A stretch of 64,000 nucleotides of DNA from Acinetobacter populi (GCF_002174125.1 NZ_NEXX01000002.1:434001-498000), one strand, 5' to 3'; counted from the stretch's first letter, positions 29,623 through 41,876 are shown. Notes: generated by a model not told the origin, from the letters alone. Numbers and translations are program-made.

Positions 29623-32613
29623 TTATACCAGAATATCCCGTTTACCATTGGGACCCATTGGACTTACGATACCATTTTCTTCCATCTGATCGACAATACG
29701 CGCTGCACGGTTATAACCTAGGCTAAATTTACGCTGTAATGAAGAAACCGAAACTTTGCGGGTTTCCAGCACAAAAGATACACATTGATCATAGAGCGCA
29801 TCCCGATTTGGATCACCATCACCGGAATCAAAACTGCCATTTGAGCCGCCCTCTTCATCAAATGGTGTCAAAATCTCATCGATATAATCCGGAGAACCAC
29901 GTTCTCGCCATGCGTCACAGATCCGGTTTACCTCGTCATCAGAAATAAAGGCACCATGTACGCGTTCCGGTTCGATTTTACCCGGTCCAAGGAACAACAT
30001 ATCACCATGACCAAGTAAGTCTTCTGCACCACCTGCATCCAAGATGGTACGTGAGTCAATTTTAGAGTTAACCCGTAATGCCACCCGGGTTGGAATATTA
30101 GCTTTAATCAGACCAGTAATGACATCCACCGATGGCCGTTGTGTCGCAAGCAATAAATGAATCCCGGCAGCACGCGACTTTTGTGCCAGACGCGTAATCA
30201 TTTCCTCGGCTTTTTTACCGACCTGCATGATCATGTCGGCAAATTCATCGGCAACAATCACAATCATCGGTAAAGGCTGCAAACGAGGTGCGCGATCCTG
30301 CGTTGCCGAGTCACTTGGCTTCCACGTCGGATCAATTAAATCCTCACCACGGGCAATCGCCTCTTCAACTTTGCGATTGTAATCGGTGATTTTACGAATT
30401 TTCAAAAACGACATCAGTTTATAACGGCGTTCCATTTCATTTACACACCAATTCAAGGCACTTACCGCATCTTTCATATCGGTAACTACAGGTGTAAGCA
30501 AATGTGGAATATCGTTATAGTTTGCCAATTCAAGCTGTTTTGGATCGATTAAAATTAAACGTAATTCTTTGGGTGGATATTTTAACAGCATGGATAAAAT
30601 CATGGCATTAACTGCAACCGATTTACCCGAACCTGTGGTGCCTGCTACCAGCATATGTGGTGCTTTGGCCAAATCGGCAAGCACCGGATTGCCCGAAATA
30701 TCTTTACCCATAGCCATACTGATCAAACCACTAGGATCACGATAAGCTGGGGTTTCCAATAACTCGATCAAACGCACCATCTCACGGGCACTATTGGGCA
30801 CTTCAATACCGATATAAGGTTTACCCGGAATCACCTCCACCACACGAACTGATGCCATAGACATGGAGCGTGCCAGATCTCGGGAAATATTGGTCACTTT
30901 AGACGCTTTTACCCCCGGTGCAAGATCAAGTTCAAAACGTGTGACTACAGGGCCGGGATGCGCTTCGATCACGGTTGCCTTGACATTAAAATCCTGTAAT
31001 TTAATTTCAAGTAATTCAGATAACCGGCTCAACTGCTCGGCGGTAAAATTCACCTTCTTATTGGGATCAACAGGATCGAGTAAATCCAGACCCGGTAAAG
31101 GCGACAAATGTTTACGTTTTTCCACCACTTGAAAAGCATGTGATACAGGACGTCCTGAAGCATCTGTTAAAGGTGCATCCAGATCATCCCAGTCAAACTC
31201 TTCTTCTTGTGGTTTACCTGCCGTTTCATGCCAGGCTTCTATAAATTCCTGTTTACTCAGCGGCTTGTTAGCCTCTGCCTCTTGTGCGATCACAGGAGAA
31301 ATTAAAGAATTTATTTCTGGAGTATTTTCCTCGTTCAATACTTCGCAATGATCAAATTGAGGGGCTTTTACTGTATGATCTTTTTGAGTCGTTGTCGCAG
31401 GTGTTGGCGTTTCTATTTTTTTCTGTTGATCCTGCGGTACGGCTGCCAACAGCTCATCAAATACTTCATCATCACTCCAGTCCAAAATAGTGTCATTCAG
31501 ATCGTTTGGTAAAGGTAAAGATGTTGCCTTACGTTCTGGCAGTTCCTGCAAATGACGATCTGCCTGCTCGATTAACTGGATCATTTCATCATGAGAATCG
31601 GTTTGCTGTAACGTATGTAATGCAACAGTCTCTCTACTGTTACTCTCATTTTCAGTCTGCCCTACCCTATTTGTTACTGGCAAAGCAGCGTGCTCTGAAT
31701 CCGCATGAATGCTGTCTGCTGTCTCTGTTTGCCCAGCAACTGCTCGCCATACCTCACCGCTTTGTACCGTCGTCTGCTGCTTAGGCGAAGCATTTGCAAC
31801 AGGCACATTATCTGCTTCAGCAATCTTGGGTTTGGTAATAATTTTATCTTCTAATTGACGGATTTCTGTATCACTCTGAAGTTGCTCTTCAACAAAATCA
31901 TAGTCATCAGTTTGCGTCGCGTCCTGAGTGGCTACCGCCGAATGTTCGGCAACTTTTTGTTGACGATTTGCTGCCACTGCACCATGTTTTTTTGCTTCTT
32001 CTCGGCCCAGACTCAAATCGTAATCTTCTGCTTCAGCAGGGACGTTTTTATAAAAAATATCCTGTAAATACCCGGGAATAGAACGAATCAATTGACCTGC
32101 ATTGAGCCATTCAATCTTAAATGCCAAAGTCCATAAAATAACGCAAAACACAATTAAAAAAATAATTGCGCCAATTTGACTAAAGATACCCGCTAGACTT
32201 TGTGCAACCTCATAGCCAACAATTCCGCCAGATGCATTAACTAAAGCATCGCTGGGTACTTGCCAGAGGAAATACAACAGTGCAGCCGTAGTCAGCAAAA
32301 TAAAAAACTGTGCAGCATAGCGAAATGGACGTGTTAAATAACTACGTGGCCACCAGACCTGAATCGCTTCGATAAATAAAAATAATGGTAACAATAATAC
32401 TGCCCAGCCAAATAAGCCATACAGCATATCGGCGACCCACGCCCCTGCTACACCACTGGCATTACTGACCTGTTGCGTATCACTTGAAACATGCATCCAT
32501 CCCGGATCAAATGGGGTGTAGGTTACTGTCGCCAAAAACAAGTAAATCCCAAAAGACACCAAAAAAATGGTACTTAAAACACGTTGTGCATAGTTACCGT
32601 TCACTACACTCAT
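29623..32613 (-). CDS. ftsK: DNA translocase FtsK
   Basis: A 996-residue division protein that anchors to the septum and pumps chromosome ends toward XerCD at dif. N-terminal membrane helices occupy about residues 15-180. A poorly conserved, acidic and Q/T-rich linker (about 200-480) follows. The RecA-like motor has the Walker A AGTTGSGKSVAVN near 655-667, Walker B LILIDPK and VADEFADMIM. The C-terminal winged-helix gamma domain (about 930-996, SLQRKFSLGYNRAARIVDQME) recognises KOPS. Its length is shorter than the 1329 residues of E. coli FtsK, mainly in the linker. Confidence 0.92.
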   Translation of the reverse strand: MSVVNGNYAQRVLSTIFLVSFGIYLFLATVTYTPFDPGWMHVSSDTQQVSNASGVAGAWVADMLYGLFGWAVLLLPLFLFIEAIQVWWPRSYLTRPFRYAAQFFILLTTAALLYFLWQVPSDALVNASGGIVGYEVAQSLAGIFSQIGAIIFLIVFCVILWTLAFKIEWLNAGQLIRSIPGYLQDIFYKNVPAEAEDYDLSLGREEAKKHGAVAANRQQKVAEHSAVATQDATQTDDYDFVEEQLQSDTEIRQLEDKIITKPKIAEADNVPVANASPKQQTTVQSGEVWRAVAGQTETADSIHADSEHAALPVTNRVGQTENESNSRETVALHTLQQTDSHDEMIQLIEQADRHLQELPERKATSLPLPNDLNDTILDWSDDEVFDELLAAVPQDQQKKIETPTPATTTQKDHTVKAPQFDHCEVLNEENTPEINSLISPVIAQEAEANKPLSKQEFIEAWHETAGKPQEEEFDWDDLDAPLTDASGRPVSHAFQVVEKRKHLSPLPGLDLLDPVDPNKKVNFTAEQLSRLSELLEIKLQDFNVKATVIEAHPGPVVTRFELDLAPGVKASKVTNISRDLARSMSMASVRVVEVIPGKPYIGIEVPNSAREMVRLIELLETPAYRDPSGLISMAMGKDISGNPVLADLAKAPHMLVAGTTGSGKSVAVNAMILSMLLKYPPKELRLILIDPKQLELANYNDIPHLLTPVVTDMKDAVSALNWCVNEMERRYKLMSFLKIRKITDYNRKVEEAIARGEDLIDPTWKPSDSATQDRAPRLQPLPMIVIVADEFADMIMQVGKKAEEMITRLAQKSRAAGIHLLLATQRPSVDVITGLIKANIPTRVALRVNSKIDSRTILDAGGAEDLLGHGDMLFLGPGKIEPERVHGAFISDDEVNRICDAWRERGSPDYIDEILTPFDEEGGSNGSFDSGDGDPNRDALYDQCVSFVLETRKVSVSSLQRKFSLGYNRAARIVDQMEENGIVSPMGPNGKRDILV

Positions 32614-32858
32614 CTATTTTCCTATTCTAGCTTCGGCAGCTTAAGCGATGCCTAAATCTTGAAATCATTATTTATCTTATATTATGCACTGCTTCAATTA
32701 GAAAATCTTGTCCGTTTGTATGATTGTGCTTCGCTTCGATTGGCTTTTTCAACTAAAATCGAGATTACCTATATCTTTAATCAACATTACTCTACCAAAG
32801 TACCGCCAATTTCAGGCATATTTCACGTATAATTCTCACAACCACATAAATCACATGA

Positions 32859-33833
<975 letters not shown>

Positions 33834-33841
33834 AGCATTTT

Positions 33842-33870
33842 AAAGAAAAGAGCGATACCGCTCTTTTCTT
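33842..33870 (+). terminator. Terminator after trxB
   Basis: AAAGAAAAGAGCG, loop ATAC, CGCTCTTTTCTTTT: a long stem with a T-rich end, 8 bases after the trxB stop. Confidence 0.85.
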
Positions 33871-33926
33871 TTATCTACAACACCCTCAAAATTTATGCTT
33901 AGCATAGGATTAATTGATCACTCACA

Positions 33927-34658
33927 ATGAATTTTAATTGCATATATGATTTTCCAGATCCTGGTGTTGCCGATCCTGATGGTCAAGGGCTGATCTGTAT
34001 AGGCGGTGATCTACAACCATCGACTTTACTGGCTGCCTATCATCGTGGCTTATTTCCGTGGTTTAATCAGGATGAACCAATTTGCTGGTGGTGCCCCGAA
34101 CCACGCTGCATTATCCACCCAGAAACATTTGTACCCAGTAAAACCCTGATCCGCAATATGAAAAAACTGGATTATCAAATCCGGATTGATTGTGTCTTTG
34201 AACAAGTCATTAAAAGCTGTGCTGCACCACGCAGTTATAGTCAGGAAACATGGATTAGCTCCGACATCATCAAGAGCTATATTCAGTTGCATCAACTTGG
34301 CTTTGCCCACAGCATCGAAATCTGGGATCAAGAGGAATTGATTGGTGGTCTATATGGACTCAATCTGGGCAAAGGTTTTTTCGGTGAATCCATGTTCAAT
34401 ACCCGAACAGATACCTCAAAAATGGCCTTTTACAGTTTGATGCTGCTTTGCCATGAACAACAGTGTCCTTGGGTTGACTGTCAGTTGCCAAATGATCATT
34501 TGATGCGCTTAGGTGCAACCACCATTACACGCTCTGATTTTTTAAGCACATTACAAAATGTGGTAAATCAGCCACAAATTGATTGGAAAGTCTACCAAAA
34601 CAGTGTATTTTCTTCTTATGAGGTCGCATTGCATAAAAAACTACACGCAATACACTGA
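33927..34658 (+). CDS. aat: Leucyl/phenylalanyl-tRNA-protein transferase
   Basis: A 243-residue aminoacyl-tRNA-protein transferase of the bacterial N-degron pathway; it adds Leu or Phe to N-terminal Lys or Arg. Conserved motifs include [26 protein letters not shown] (about residues 25-50), [33 protein letters not shown] (about 135-155) and DCQL. It lies 8 bases before bpt, a second N-end-rule transferase. Confidence 0.94.
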   Translation: MNFNCIYDFPDPGVADPDGQGLICIGGDLQPSTLLAAYHRGLFPWFNQDEPICWWCPEPRCIIHPETFVPSKTLIRNMKKLDYQIRIDCVFEQVIKSCAAPRSYSQETWISSDIIKSYIQLHQLGFAHSIEIWDQEELIGGLYGLNLGKGFFGESMFNTRTDTSKMAFYSLMLLCHEQQCPWVDCQLPNDHLMRLGATTITRSDFLSTLQNVVNQPQIDWKVYQNSVFSSYEVALHKKLHAIH

Positions 34659-34666
34659 GTTAAGCT

Positions 34667-35470
34667 ATGAAATCATACACTCCTTTGACGTCACTTGATG
34701 ATTTGCAGTACTACATCACACCGCCACATGATTGTAGTTATCTGTCACGTCGTTCTGCCCGTATGGTTTTTTTGGATCCGGTGCAAAGAATTGATACTGT
34801 TACCCTCTCAGAACTTTCACGCTCCGGTTTCCGTCGTAGTGGAGATTTTATCTATCGTCCAGAATGTCATTTGTGTCGACAATGCCTGTCTGCACGTATT
34901 CCAGTCAACGACTTTGTGGCAAATAGCAGTCAAAAAAAAGCATGGAAACGTAATCAGGATTTAAACCTTAAAATTACACCAACTCATGAAGCGCAATATC
35001 ATCATTATGAACTATATGAAAAATATATCCGTTTACGTCATTTTGATGGGGATATGTTCCCACCCAATCATGAACAATTTGAAAAGTTTTTAGTACATAG
35101 CTGTACCGATAGTTTCTTTCTGGAATTATGGCAAGATCAGCAATTATTAAGTGTTGCCACATGTGACCAATTGGATGATGGATTATCTGCGGTCTATACA
35201 TTTTTTGAACCGGAAGAAAGTAAACGCAGTTTGGGGGTATTCTCCATTTTGCAACAAATTGAATATGTCAAAATGCTTGGGCTGGATTATCTTTATTTAG
35301 GCTACTGGGTGCCCCACTCTGCCAAAATGAATTATAAAATCCAGTACAGCGCACTAGAAGTGCTACTAGATGGACAATGGCATCGATTAACACATCACCT
35401 TTCCGAGGAAGAGGTACAGCGTCTGGGGGATTCACTGCTCACCACCCTACCCTCACATCTCAGCCGTTAG
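34667..35470 (+). CDS. bpt: Aspartate/glutamate leucyltransferase (Bpt)
   Basis: A 267-residue protein of the Ate1/Bpt family. The N-terminal domain has the cysteine-rich CHLCRQCLSARIPV segment (about residues 65-80). The C-terminal GNAT-like domain contains RLRHFDGDMFPP and YLGYWVPHSAKMNYK. Bpt adds Leu to proteins with N-terminal Asp or Glu, feeding the Clp N-degron system with Aat. The pair forms one transcription unit. The last four bases overlap the convergent rimI end. Confidence 0.9.
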   Translation: MKSYTPLTSLDDLQYYITPPHDCSYLSRRSARMVFLDPVQRIDTVTLSELSRSGFRRSGDFIYRPECHLCRQCLSARIPVNDFVANSSQKKAWKRNQDLNLKITPTHEAQYHHYELYEKYIRLRHFDGDMFPPNHEQFEKFLVHSCTDSFFLELWQDQQLLSVATCDQLDDGLSAVYTFFEPEESKRSLGVFSILQQIEYVKMLGLDYLYLGYWVPHSAKMNYKIQYSALEVLLDGQWHRLTHHLSEEEVQRLGDSLLTTLPSHLSR

Positions 35471-35928
35471 TCAAGTTTAAAATTAAAGGTGTCAGTATTA
35501 AGAAGATTGGCCATAATAATGGCATGTTCTTTCTTACCGTGTGGAGCTGGATAATAATTTTTCCGCAAATCAATTTGATGAAAACCAGCTTTTTCATATA
35601 AGGCAATTGCTGCCAGATTACTCTCACGTACTTCAAGAAAAATTTGTATACATTTCTCCCCTAATCGCGCAATGGCATCTTCTAATATGGCCAAACCATA
35701 TCCCTGTCCCTGATACTGCGGATCAACTGCCATTAGCAGTAAATTCGCCTCGTCGAGCACAGGCTGCATGATACAAAATCCTATTACTTGTTTATCTTTT
35801 TCAAGCACAGTCACCTGATAGTTCAACATACTGTCGGCAAATTGTGTTTTGGTCCATGGATGAAATTGGACTTGTTGCTCAATACGTACAACCTGATCAA
35901 TATCCTGAGCTTGCATCAAACGAATCAT
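35467..35928 (-). CDS. rimI: Ribosomal protein S18-alanine N-acetyltransferase RimI
   Basis: A 153-residue GNAT. The acetyl-CoA loop QYQGQGYGLAILEDAI is near residues 75-90. The RimI-type downstream segment FLEVRESNLAAIALYEKAGFHQIDLRKNYYPA carries the conserved E and Y. RimI acetylates the N-terminal alanine of S18. It is convergent with bpt. Confidence 0.88.
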   Translation of the reverse strand: MIRLMQAQDIDQVVRIEQQVQFHPWTKTQFADSMLNYQVTVLEKDKQVIGFCIMQPVLDEANLLLMAVDPQYQGQGYGLAILEDAIARLGEKCIQIFLEVRESNLAAIALYEKAGFHQIDLRKNYYPAPHGKKEHAIIMANLLNTDTFNFKLD

Positions 35929-35968
35929 AGTGATTGAATTCTAAAAATTTTAAGCATTTTAATCCAAG

Positions 35969-36000
35969 CAAAAAAAAGAGCAAAGAATTTGCTCTTTTTT
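35969..36000 (-). terminator. Terminator of the metal-dependent hydrolase gene
   Basis: On the minus strand AAAAGAGCAAA, loop TTC, TTTGCTCTTTT and further T residues. It lies 12 bases beyond the stop at 36012. Confidence 0.85.
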
Positions 36001-36011
36001 GATTTGAAACT

Positions 36012-36893
36012 TTATAGACCTAATTTTGCTTTCCATTTATCCAATAAAGCATTGGTATCCAGATCATTGGGATGAAAGCCGGGTCTAAAATAAGCCAGCA
36101 TTTCTTTGGTCATACCTGTAATGATGCCTTTTGATGGACTATAAGCATATGTATAAATCATGCCCAGTTCTTTTAAATTTAACTTTTGATCCTGTTTTAA
36201 CAAACGCAACACAAAATAAGATTGCGTCAGAAAAATCAGTGTCATGGCGAAAACTAAGGCACTGGTACGCAATGTATATGCTTTTATACCCTGTCCAAAT
36301 ACACCTTCATACACATCATAAGCCACCGCTTTATGCTCATTCTCTTCAACTGCATGCCAGTACCACATATTTGCCATGGTTTGATCAGTCATCAAATCCT
36401 GAATATGCTGGTTGGTCAATAACTGTGAAGCAATGGTTGCCGTAAAATGCTCTAAAGCTGTTGTTGCGGTAAGATCCACCATTTCCTGTGTCATACCAAA
36501 TGGTTTTACTACTTTGGCAAAAACCTTACGTGCGGCTTGTATCACTGTATCGGTATTTTTTTCCAGCGTCGCCACATCATGACCATATTTTTGTGCCGAG
36601 GCATTAAAACCCACATGTTCTTGGGTATGCATGGCTTCTTGACCAATAAATGCACTGATCTCTTTTTGTAGTCTTTCATCATCTTTAATCAGCGGATGTT
36701 TGCGTACTGCACGGACAGAGTCGATAAAAAACTTCTCACCCGCAGGAAATAACGCCGATAACGCGGTCAGAAAGTGAGTAATACCCGCAGATTCATTGGC
36801 CCAATATTGCGGAACATGCTCAAAATCAAAATTCATTCGACGTACAGGGAAACTGGCACCAGCACGACTGGAAATGTTTACTTTAGCATTCAT
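36012..36893 (-). CDS. Predicted metal-dependent hydrolase (PF10118/COG3687 type)
   Basis: A 293-residue, mostly helical protein. The conserved N-terminal RRMNFDF is followed by acidic and histidine residues in the pattern E and EAMHTQEHVGFN (near 90-101), LEHFTATIA (near 148) and WYWHAVEENEHKAVAYDVY (near 177-195). These are repeated E-x-x-H motifs of a di-iron ferritin-like fold. One membrane segment occurs near residues 210-230. Substrate unknown; in Acinetobacter such genes are common. It is monocistronic with its own terminator. Confidence 0.75.
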   Translation of the reverse strand: MNAKVNISSRAGASFPVRRMNFDFEHVPQYWANESAGITHFLTALSALFPAGEKFFIDSVRAVRKHPLIKDDERLQKEISAFIGQEAMHTQEHVGFNASAQKYGHDVATLEKNTDTVIQAARKVFAKVVKPFGMTQEMVDLTATTALEHFTATIASQLLTNQHIQDLMTDQTMANMWYWHAVEENEHKAVAYDVYEGVFGQGIKAYTLRTSALVFAMTLIFLTQSYFVLRLLKQDQKLNLKELGMIYTYAYSPSKGIITGMTKEMLAYFRPGFHPNDLDTNALLDKWKAKLGL

Positions 36894-37040
36894 TTTATTT
36901 CATCTCCGATTTATCATTGATCACAACGATAGATAACACTTAAGCTTTGATCGTTTTATATTACTGATTTATTGAAGATGCTATAGGTGATGAATAGGAC
37001 AGTTTAATATCAGATAAGGACAACTTATTATTTTGTCTAA

Positions 37041-37071
37041 CAAAAAAAGCACCCCTAAAAGGAGTGCTTTT
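37041..37071 (-). terminator. Terminator of tuf
   Basis: On the minus strand AGCACTCCT and GGGGTGCT pair with one mismatch, then a run of seven T. It lies 19 bases after the tuf stop and closes the str operon. Confidence 0.8.
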
Positions 37072-37089
37072 TGACGACTATAAAAGTGA

Positions 37090-38280
37090 TTATGCAGTTA
37101 CTTTCGCAACAACACCAGCACCTACAGTACGACCACCTTCACGAATCGCAAAACGTAGACCTGGGTCCATTGCGATTGGGTGGATTAATTCAACTGACAT
37201 TTCAACGTTGTCACCTGGCATAACCATTTCAACGCCTTCTTTCAATTGGATCGCACCAGTTACGTCTGTTGTACGGAAGTAGAACTGTGGACGGTAACCA
37301 TTTAAGAATGGCGTATGACGACCACCTTCTTCTTTTGACAACACATATACTTCTGCGTCAAATTTAGTATGCGGTTTGATTGTACCTGGTTTAGCCAGTA
37401 CTTGACCACGTTGTACTTCTTCACGTTTTGTACCACGTAGAAGAACACCACAGTTCTCGCCTGCACGACCTTCATCAAGAAGTTTACGGAACATTTCAAC
37501 GCCGGTTACAGTTGTTTTAACTGTATCTTTAATACCAACGATTTCAACTTCTTCACCAACTTTTACGATACCAGATTCAACACGACCTGTTACCACTGTA
37601 CCACGACCAGAGATTGAGAATACATCTTCGATTGGCATCAAGAATGCTTTGTCGATTGCACGTTCTGGTTCTGGGATATAAGAGTCAAGTGCAGCAACCA
37701 ATGAAAGTACTGATTCTTCACCGTAAGGACCTGCATCACCATTTAATGCAGCCAAAGCTGAACCACGGATTACAGGGGTATCATCACCAGGGAAGTCATA
37801 AGCAGAAAGAAGTTCACGAACTTCCATTTCTACCAATTCAAGCAATTCTTCGTCGTCTACAAGATCGCATTTGTTCAAGAATACGATGATGTAAGGTACA
37901 CCAACCTGACGAGACAACAGGATGTGTTCACGTGTTTGTGGCATTGGACCATCAGTCGCAGCACATACAAGGATCGCACCGTCCATTTGCGCAGCACCAG
38001 TGATCATGTTTTTCACATAGTCGGCGTGTCCTGGGCAGTCTACGTGTGCATAGTGACGTGCTGGAGAATCGTATTCTACGTGTGATGTATTAATTGTAAT
38101 ACCACGTGCTTTTTCTTCTGGTGCAGAGTCGATTGCTGCATAATCTTTCGCTTCACCGCCATAAGTTTTTGCACAGATGGTTGCGATCGCAGCTGTTAAA
38201 GTTGTTTTACCATGGTCAACGTGACCGATAGTGCCCACGTTTACATGTGGTTTATTACGTTCAAACTTGGCTTTAGCCAT
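37090..38280 (-). CDS. tuf: Elongation factor Tu
   Basis: A 396-residue translational GTPase that brings aminoacyl-tRNA to the ribosome. G-domain motifs: GHVDHGKTT (19-27), DCPGHADY (81-88), NKCD (near 136), and a GSALA segment. Domains 2 and 3 follow. It is the last gene of the str operon. A duplicate tuf gene elsewhere is common but not seen in this window. Confidence 0.97.
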   Translation of the reverse strand: MAKAKFERNKPHVNVGTIGHVDHGKTTLTAAIATICAKTYGGEAKDYAAIDSAPEEKARGITINTSHVEYDSPARHYAHVDCPGHADYVKNMITGAAQMDGAILVCAATDGPMPQTREHILLSRQVGVPYIIVFLNKCDLVDDEELLELVEMEVRELLSAYDFPGDDTPVIRGSALAALNGDAGPYGEESVLSLVAALDSYIPEPERAIDKAFLMPIEDVFSISGRGTVVTGRVESGIVKVGEEVEIVGIKDTVKTTVTGVEMFRKLLDEGRAGENCGVLLRGTKREEVQRGQVLAKPGTIKPHTKFDAEVYVLSKEEGGRHTPFLNGYRPQFYFRTTDVTGAIQLKEGVEMVMPGDNVEMSVELIHPIAMDPGLRFAIREGGRTVGAGVVAKVTA

Positions 38281-38302
38281 GATGATCTTCCTTTCTTAAA
38301 CT

Positions 38303-38325
38303 GCTCATGAGGATCACTCATGAGC
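38303..38325. promoter_or_regulatory. Hairpin in the fusA-tuf intergenic region
   Basis: GCTCATGA, loop GGATCAC, TCATGAGC: a perfect 8-bp stem. A second dyad, AACTAAA/TTTAGTT, lies at 38337-38351. Both are in the 109-base gap before tuf. They could be processing or attenuation signals, or flank a tuf-specific promoter; none is proven. Confidence 0.45.
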
Positions 38326-38389
38326 GCTTGGTTTTTAACTAAAATTTAGTTGGCTCATTTAAGCTGAGATGAATATAGTAATCGAAAGA

Positions 38390-40528
38390 TTACTCGTCGT
38401 CACCTTTTTTACCGCCAGTCTGGAATTTAGCGATGATACCGTCAGCCACGTTACGTGGTGTTTCAGCATATTTAGCGAATTCCATAGAATATGTTGCACG
38501 ACCCTGAGACATAGAACGCATTTGAGTCGCGTAACCAAACATCTCAGCAAGTGGAACTTCCGCACGAATCGCTTTGGTACCACCAGGCAAATCATCCATA
38601 CCTTGAACCATACCACGACGACGGTTTAAGTCACCCATGATATCGCCCATGTAATCTTCAGGCGTTTCAACTTCAACTTTCATGATTGGTTCAAGAAGAA
38701 CAGGATCTGCTTTCATGAAACCATCACGGAAGGCATAAGAACCTGCCATTTTAAATGATAATTCGTCAGAGTCGACATCATGGTAAGAACCATCATAAAG
38801 AACAGCTTTTACGCCTACAACAGGATAACCTGCAAGGACACCATTCTTCATACGTTCTTGAATACCTTTGTCAACCGCACCAAAGAATTCCTTCGGTACA
38901 ACACCACCGACAACTTCTTCAGCGAATTCGTATTCTTTACCAGCTTCTTCAACATCAAGCGGCTCAAGACGGACATATACATGACCGAACTTACCTTTAC
39001 CACCAGTTTGACGTACGAATTTACCTTCTTGCTCAACAGTTTTCTTGATCGTTTCACGATAAGCAACCATTGGTTTACCAATGTTCGCTTCAACACCGAA
39101 TTCACGTTTCATACGATCAACGATGATGTCAAGGTGAAGCTCACCCATACCAGCAATAATGGTTTGACCAGATTCTTCATCGGTACGAACACGGAATGAA
39201 GGATCTTCTTTTGCCAAACGACCTAAAGCGATAGACATTTTTTCTTGGTCAGCTTTAGTTTTTGGTTCAACAGCCAAAGAAATTACTGGCTCTGGGAATT
39301 CCATACGTTCAAGTGTAATGATATTTTTTTCATCACACAGTGTATCACCTGTGGTTACGTCTTTAAGACCTACACACGCTGCGATATCACCCGCACGGAT
39401 TTCGTCAAGATCCTGACGTTCGTTGGCATGCATCTGTACGATACGACCAATACGTTCACGCTTAGACTTCACTGGGTTATAAACCGGATCACCTTGTTTA
39501 AGTACACCAGAATAAACACGTACGAAAGTCAAGTTACCTACGAATTTGTCATTCATGATTTTGAATGCCAACGCAGAGAACGGTGCTTCGTCAGATGCTT
39601 CACGAGATGCTTTAGTTTCAGCTTTATCGTCAAGAATACCTTCGATCGCTTTTACTTCTGTAGGTGATGGTAAGAATTCAATCACAGCATCCAACATACG
39701 TTGTACGCCTTTGTTTTTGAACGCAGTACCACAAAGCATTGGTTGGATTTCACCAGCCAGAGTTTGTGCACGAATACCAGCAACGATTTGTTCTTTAGTC
39801 AATTCGCCATTGTTTAGATATTCATCCATCAATTCTTCAGATGCTTCAGCAGCAGCTTCAACCATGTTGGTGCGCCATTCTTCAGCACTTTCTTGAAGCT
39901 CAGCCGGAATATCACCGTATTCGAACTTCATGCCCTGAGATGCTTCATCCCAGATAATGGCTTTCATTTCGATCAGGTCAATTACACCTTGGAAGTTTTC
40001 TTCGGCACCAATTGGAATTACGATTGGTACAGGATGAGCGCCCAAACGTGTTTTCATTTGTTCAACAACACGGAAGAAGTTGGCACCAGTACGGTCCATC
40101 TTGTTCACGAATGCCAAACGAGGCACTTTATATTTGTTTGCCTGACGCCATACAGTTTCAGACTGAGGTTGTACACCACCCACTGCACAGTACACCATAC
40201 ATGCACCATCAAGTACACGCATAGAACGTTCAACTTCAATGGTGAAGTCAACGTGTCCCGGGGTATCAATTACATTGATACGGTGTTGTGGGAATTGGTT
40301 GCCCATACCAGACCAGAAACAAGTTGTTGCAGCAGAAGTAATGGTAATACCACGTTCTTGCTCTTGTTCCATCCAGTCCATTGTTGCTGCACCGTCATGT
40401 ACTTCACCAATTTTGTGAGATACACCAGTGTAGAACAAAATACGTTCTGTGGTCGTTGTTTTACCTGCATCAATGTGAGCAGAAATACCGATATTACGGT
40501 AACGAGAAATCGGAGTTTGGCGAGCCAT
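38390..40528 (-). CDS. fusA: Elongation factor G
   Basis: A 712-residue translational GTPase that drives translocation and, with RRF, ribosome recycling. G motifs: [12 protein letters not shown] (about 17-28), DTPGHVDF (about 89), NKMDRTG (about 143). Domain II to V sequences are complete, and the end includes [20 protein letters not shown]. It lies between rpsG and tuf in the conserved str order. Confidence 0.97.
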   Translation of the reverse strand: MARQTPISRYRNIGISAHIDAGKTTTTERILFYTGVSHKIGEVHDGAATMDWMEQEQERGITITSAATTCFWSGMGNQFPQHRINVIDTPGHVDFTIEVERSMRVLDGACMVYCAVGGVQPQSETVWRQANKYKVPRLAFVNKMDRTGANFFRVVEQMKTRLGAHPVPIVIPIGAEENFQGVIDLIEMKAIIWDEASQGMKFEYGDIPAELQESAEEWRTNMVEAAAEASEELMDEYLNNGELTKEQIVAGIRAQTLAGEIQPMLCGTAFKNKGVQRMLDAVIEFLPSPTEVKAIEGILDDKAETKASREASDEAPFSALAFKIMNDKFVGNLTFVRVYSGVLKQGDPVYNPVKSKRERIGRIVQMHANERQDLDEIRAGDIAACVGLKDVTTGDTLCDEKNIITLERMEFPEPVISLAVEPKTKADQEKMSIALGRLAKEDPSFRVRTDEESGQTIIAGMGELHLDIIVDRMKREFGVEANIGKPMVAYRETIKKTVEQEGKFVRQTGGKGKFGHVYVRLEPLDVEEAGKEYEFAEEVVGGVVPKEFFGAVDKGIQERMKNGVLAGYPVVGVKAVLYDGSYHDVDSDELSFKMAGSYAFRDGFMKADPVLLEPIMKVEVETPEDYMGDIMGDLNRRRGMVQGMDDLPGGTKAIRAEVPLAEMFGYATQMRSMSQGRATYSMEFAKYAETPRNVADGIIAKFQTGGKKGDDE

Positions 40529-40705
40529 AATGTCTTACATTCCTAAATATTTTGTTAAAACAGGACGCACCAATAGATTGATGCGTACGAATACTTTTGC
40601 TGGGCAACTTAAATACCCGCAAATCCCCCACTTGGGTAAAGTGCGATGTTAAATCGAGCTGCGGTACGCATAAGTATTCTCCTGATGAGGGACTGTTTTA
40701 TCCGC

Positions 40706-41176
40706 TTAGAAACGGTAATGAGAAAAGGCTTTGTTCGCTTCCGCCATACGGTGCACGTCTTCACGTTTTTTGATTGCAGCACCTTTGCCTTCAGCTGCAT
40801 CAAGCAACTCGCCAGCAAGACGTAAAGCCATAGTTTTTTCAGAACGCTTTGCAGCAGCATCTACTAACCAACGCATAGCCAAGGCAGTACGACGGGATGG
40901 GCGTACTTCCATAGGTACTTGATAAGTAGCACCACCAACACGGCGTGCTTTTACTTCGACCATAGGACGAACTTTTTCAAGAGTCGTTTCGAAAAATTCT
41001 ACTGGGTCTACTTTATTTTTTTCTTGAACACGGTCTAAAGCACCATAAACGATACTTTCTGCAATAGATTTTTTACCATCTTGCATTACGTGGTTCATAA
41101 ATTTAGCGATTGTTTGGCTACCGAACTTAGGATCCGGAAGGATTTCACGGGCAGCGACTACGCGACGTCTTGGCAT
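40706..41176 (-). CDS. rpsG: 30S ribosomal protein S7
   Basis: A 156-residue primary 16S rRNA-binding protein of the small-subunit head. It begins [20 protein letters not shown] and contains the conserved [16 protein letters not shown] segment. The ATG at 41176 is the family start; the reading frame extends upstream to 41239 without meaning. In E. coli S7 represses the str operon through the rpsL-rpsG spacer. Confidence 0.97.
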   Translation of the reverse strand: MPRRRVVAAREILPDPKFGSQTIAKFMNHVMQDGKKSIAESIVYGALDRVQEKNKVDPVEFFETTLEKVRPMVEVKARRVGGATYQVPMEVRPSRRTALAMRWLVDAAAKRSEKTMALRLAGELLDAAEGKGAAIKKREDVHRMAEANKAFSHYRF

Positions 41177-41195
41177 TTTTATACACCTAATATTA

Positions 41196-41234
41196 TGACA
41201 CTTCAGGATAATCCAGCAGTTTGTGCAAGTGTCA
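41196..41234. promoter_or_regulatory. Hairpin before rpsG, candidate S7 autoregulation site
   Basis: TGACACTT and AAGTGTCA are exact complements, 23 bases apart, ending 19 bases before the rpsG start. In E. coli the rpsL-rpsG spacer binds S7 to repress translation; equivalence here is inferred from location alone. Confidence 0.35.
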
Positions 41235-41339
41235 TGCACGCTACGCTGGCCTTACTATACGTCGCTTGAATTTCAAATTTGTTACACATATTCAAACAAG
41301 CGAAACGCTAAAGGACGACTGGTACGTTGTCCCTAAAAA

Positions 41340-41714
41340 TTATTTTTTAGGACGTTTGGTACCATATTTAGAACGTGATTGGTTACGATCTTTCACACCA
41401 GCACAGTCTAAAGAACCACGAACGGTATGGTAACGTACACCTGGTAAGTCTTTAACACGACCACCACGGATAAGCACAACACTATGCTCTTGCAGGTTGT
41501 GACCTTCACCACCGATGTAGCTAGATACTTCAAAACCAGAAGTCAAGCGAACACGACAAACTTTACGCATTGCTGAGTTAGGTTTTTTAGGTGTAGTCGT
41601 ATAAACACGTGTACATACACCACGGCGTTGTGGACAAGCCTTCAACGCAGGAACTTTTGATTTTTCAATCAAAGTTGTACGACCCTTGCGGATCAACTGA
41701 TTTGTTGTTGCCAT
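41340..41714 (-). CDS. rpsL: 30S ribosomal protein S12
   Basis: A 124-residue decoding-site protein. The conserved segments [18 protein letters not shown] (about 38-55, includes the lysine known as a streptomycin-resistance position, K here) and [13 protein letters not shown] are present. The gene is first in the str operon. Wild-type K residues at both usual streptomycin positions suggest a sensitive ribosome. Confidence 0.97.
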   Translation of the reverse strand: MATTNQLIRKGRTTLIEKSKVPALKACPQRRGVCTRVYTTTPKKPNSAMRKVCRVRLTSGFEVSSYIGGEGHNLQEHSVVLIRGGRVKDLPGVRYHTVRGSLDCAGVKDRNQSRSKYGTKRPKK

Positions 41715-41847
41715 ATGGCAATTCTCCCGTTATTAATCAACCTCAAAAAACGAATTTGAATATACGCTTTTTAAGGGCATGAAATTGTAGTGCATCTAGA
41801 TGTCAGGGTCAATACACAGCAAATGCTGTAAACGATTTATCTTACAT

Positions 41848-41876
41848 AAAAAAGGCTACAATTTTATGTAGCCTTC
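41848..41876 (-). terminator. Terminator of the EcsC-domain gene
   Basis: On the minus strand AAGGCTACA, a loop of ten bases, TGTAGCCTT and a T-run. It lies 33 bases beyond the EcsC gene stop. Confidence 0.8.

Noticed and set aside
38369..40546. Several open frames opposite fusA and tuf, up to 217 codons
   Set aside because: They lie fully antisense to highly expressed ribosomal genes. Their length comes from the biased codon use of fusA and tuf, which leaves few stops on the other strand. No ribosome sites or family features were seen.
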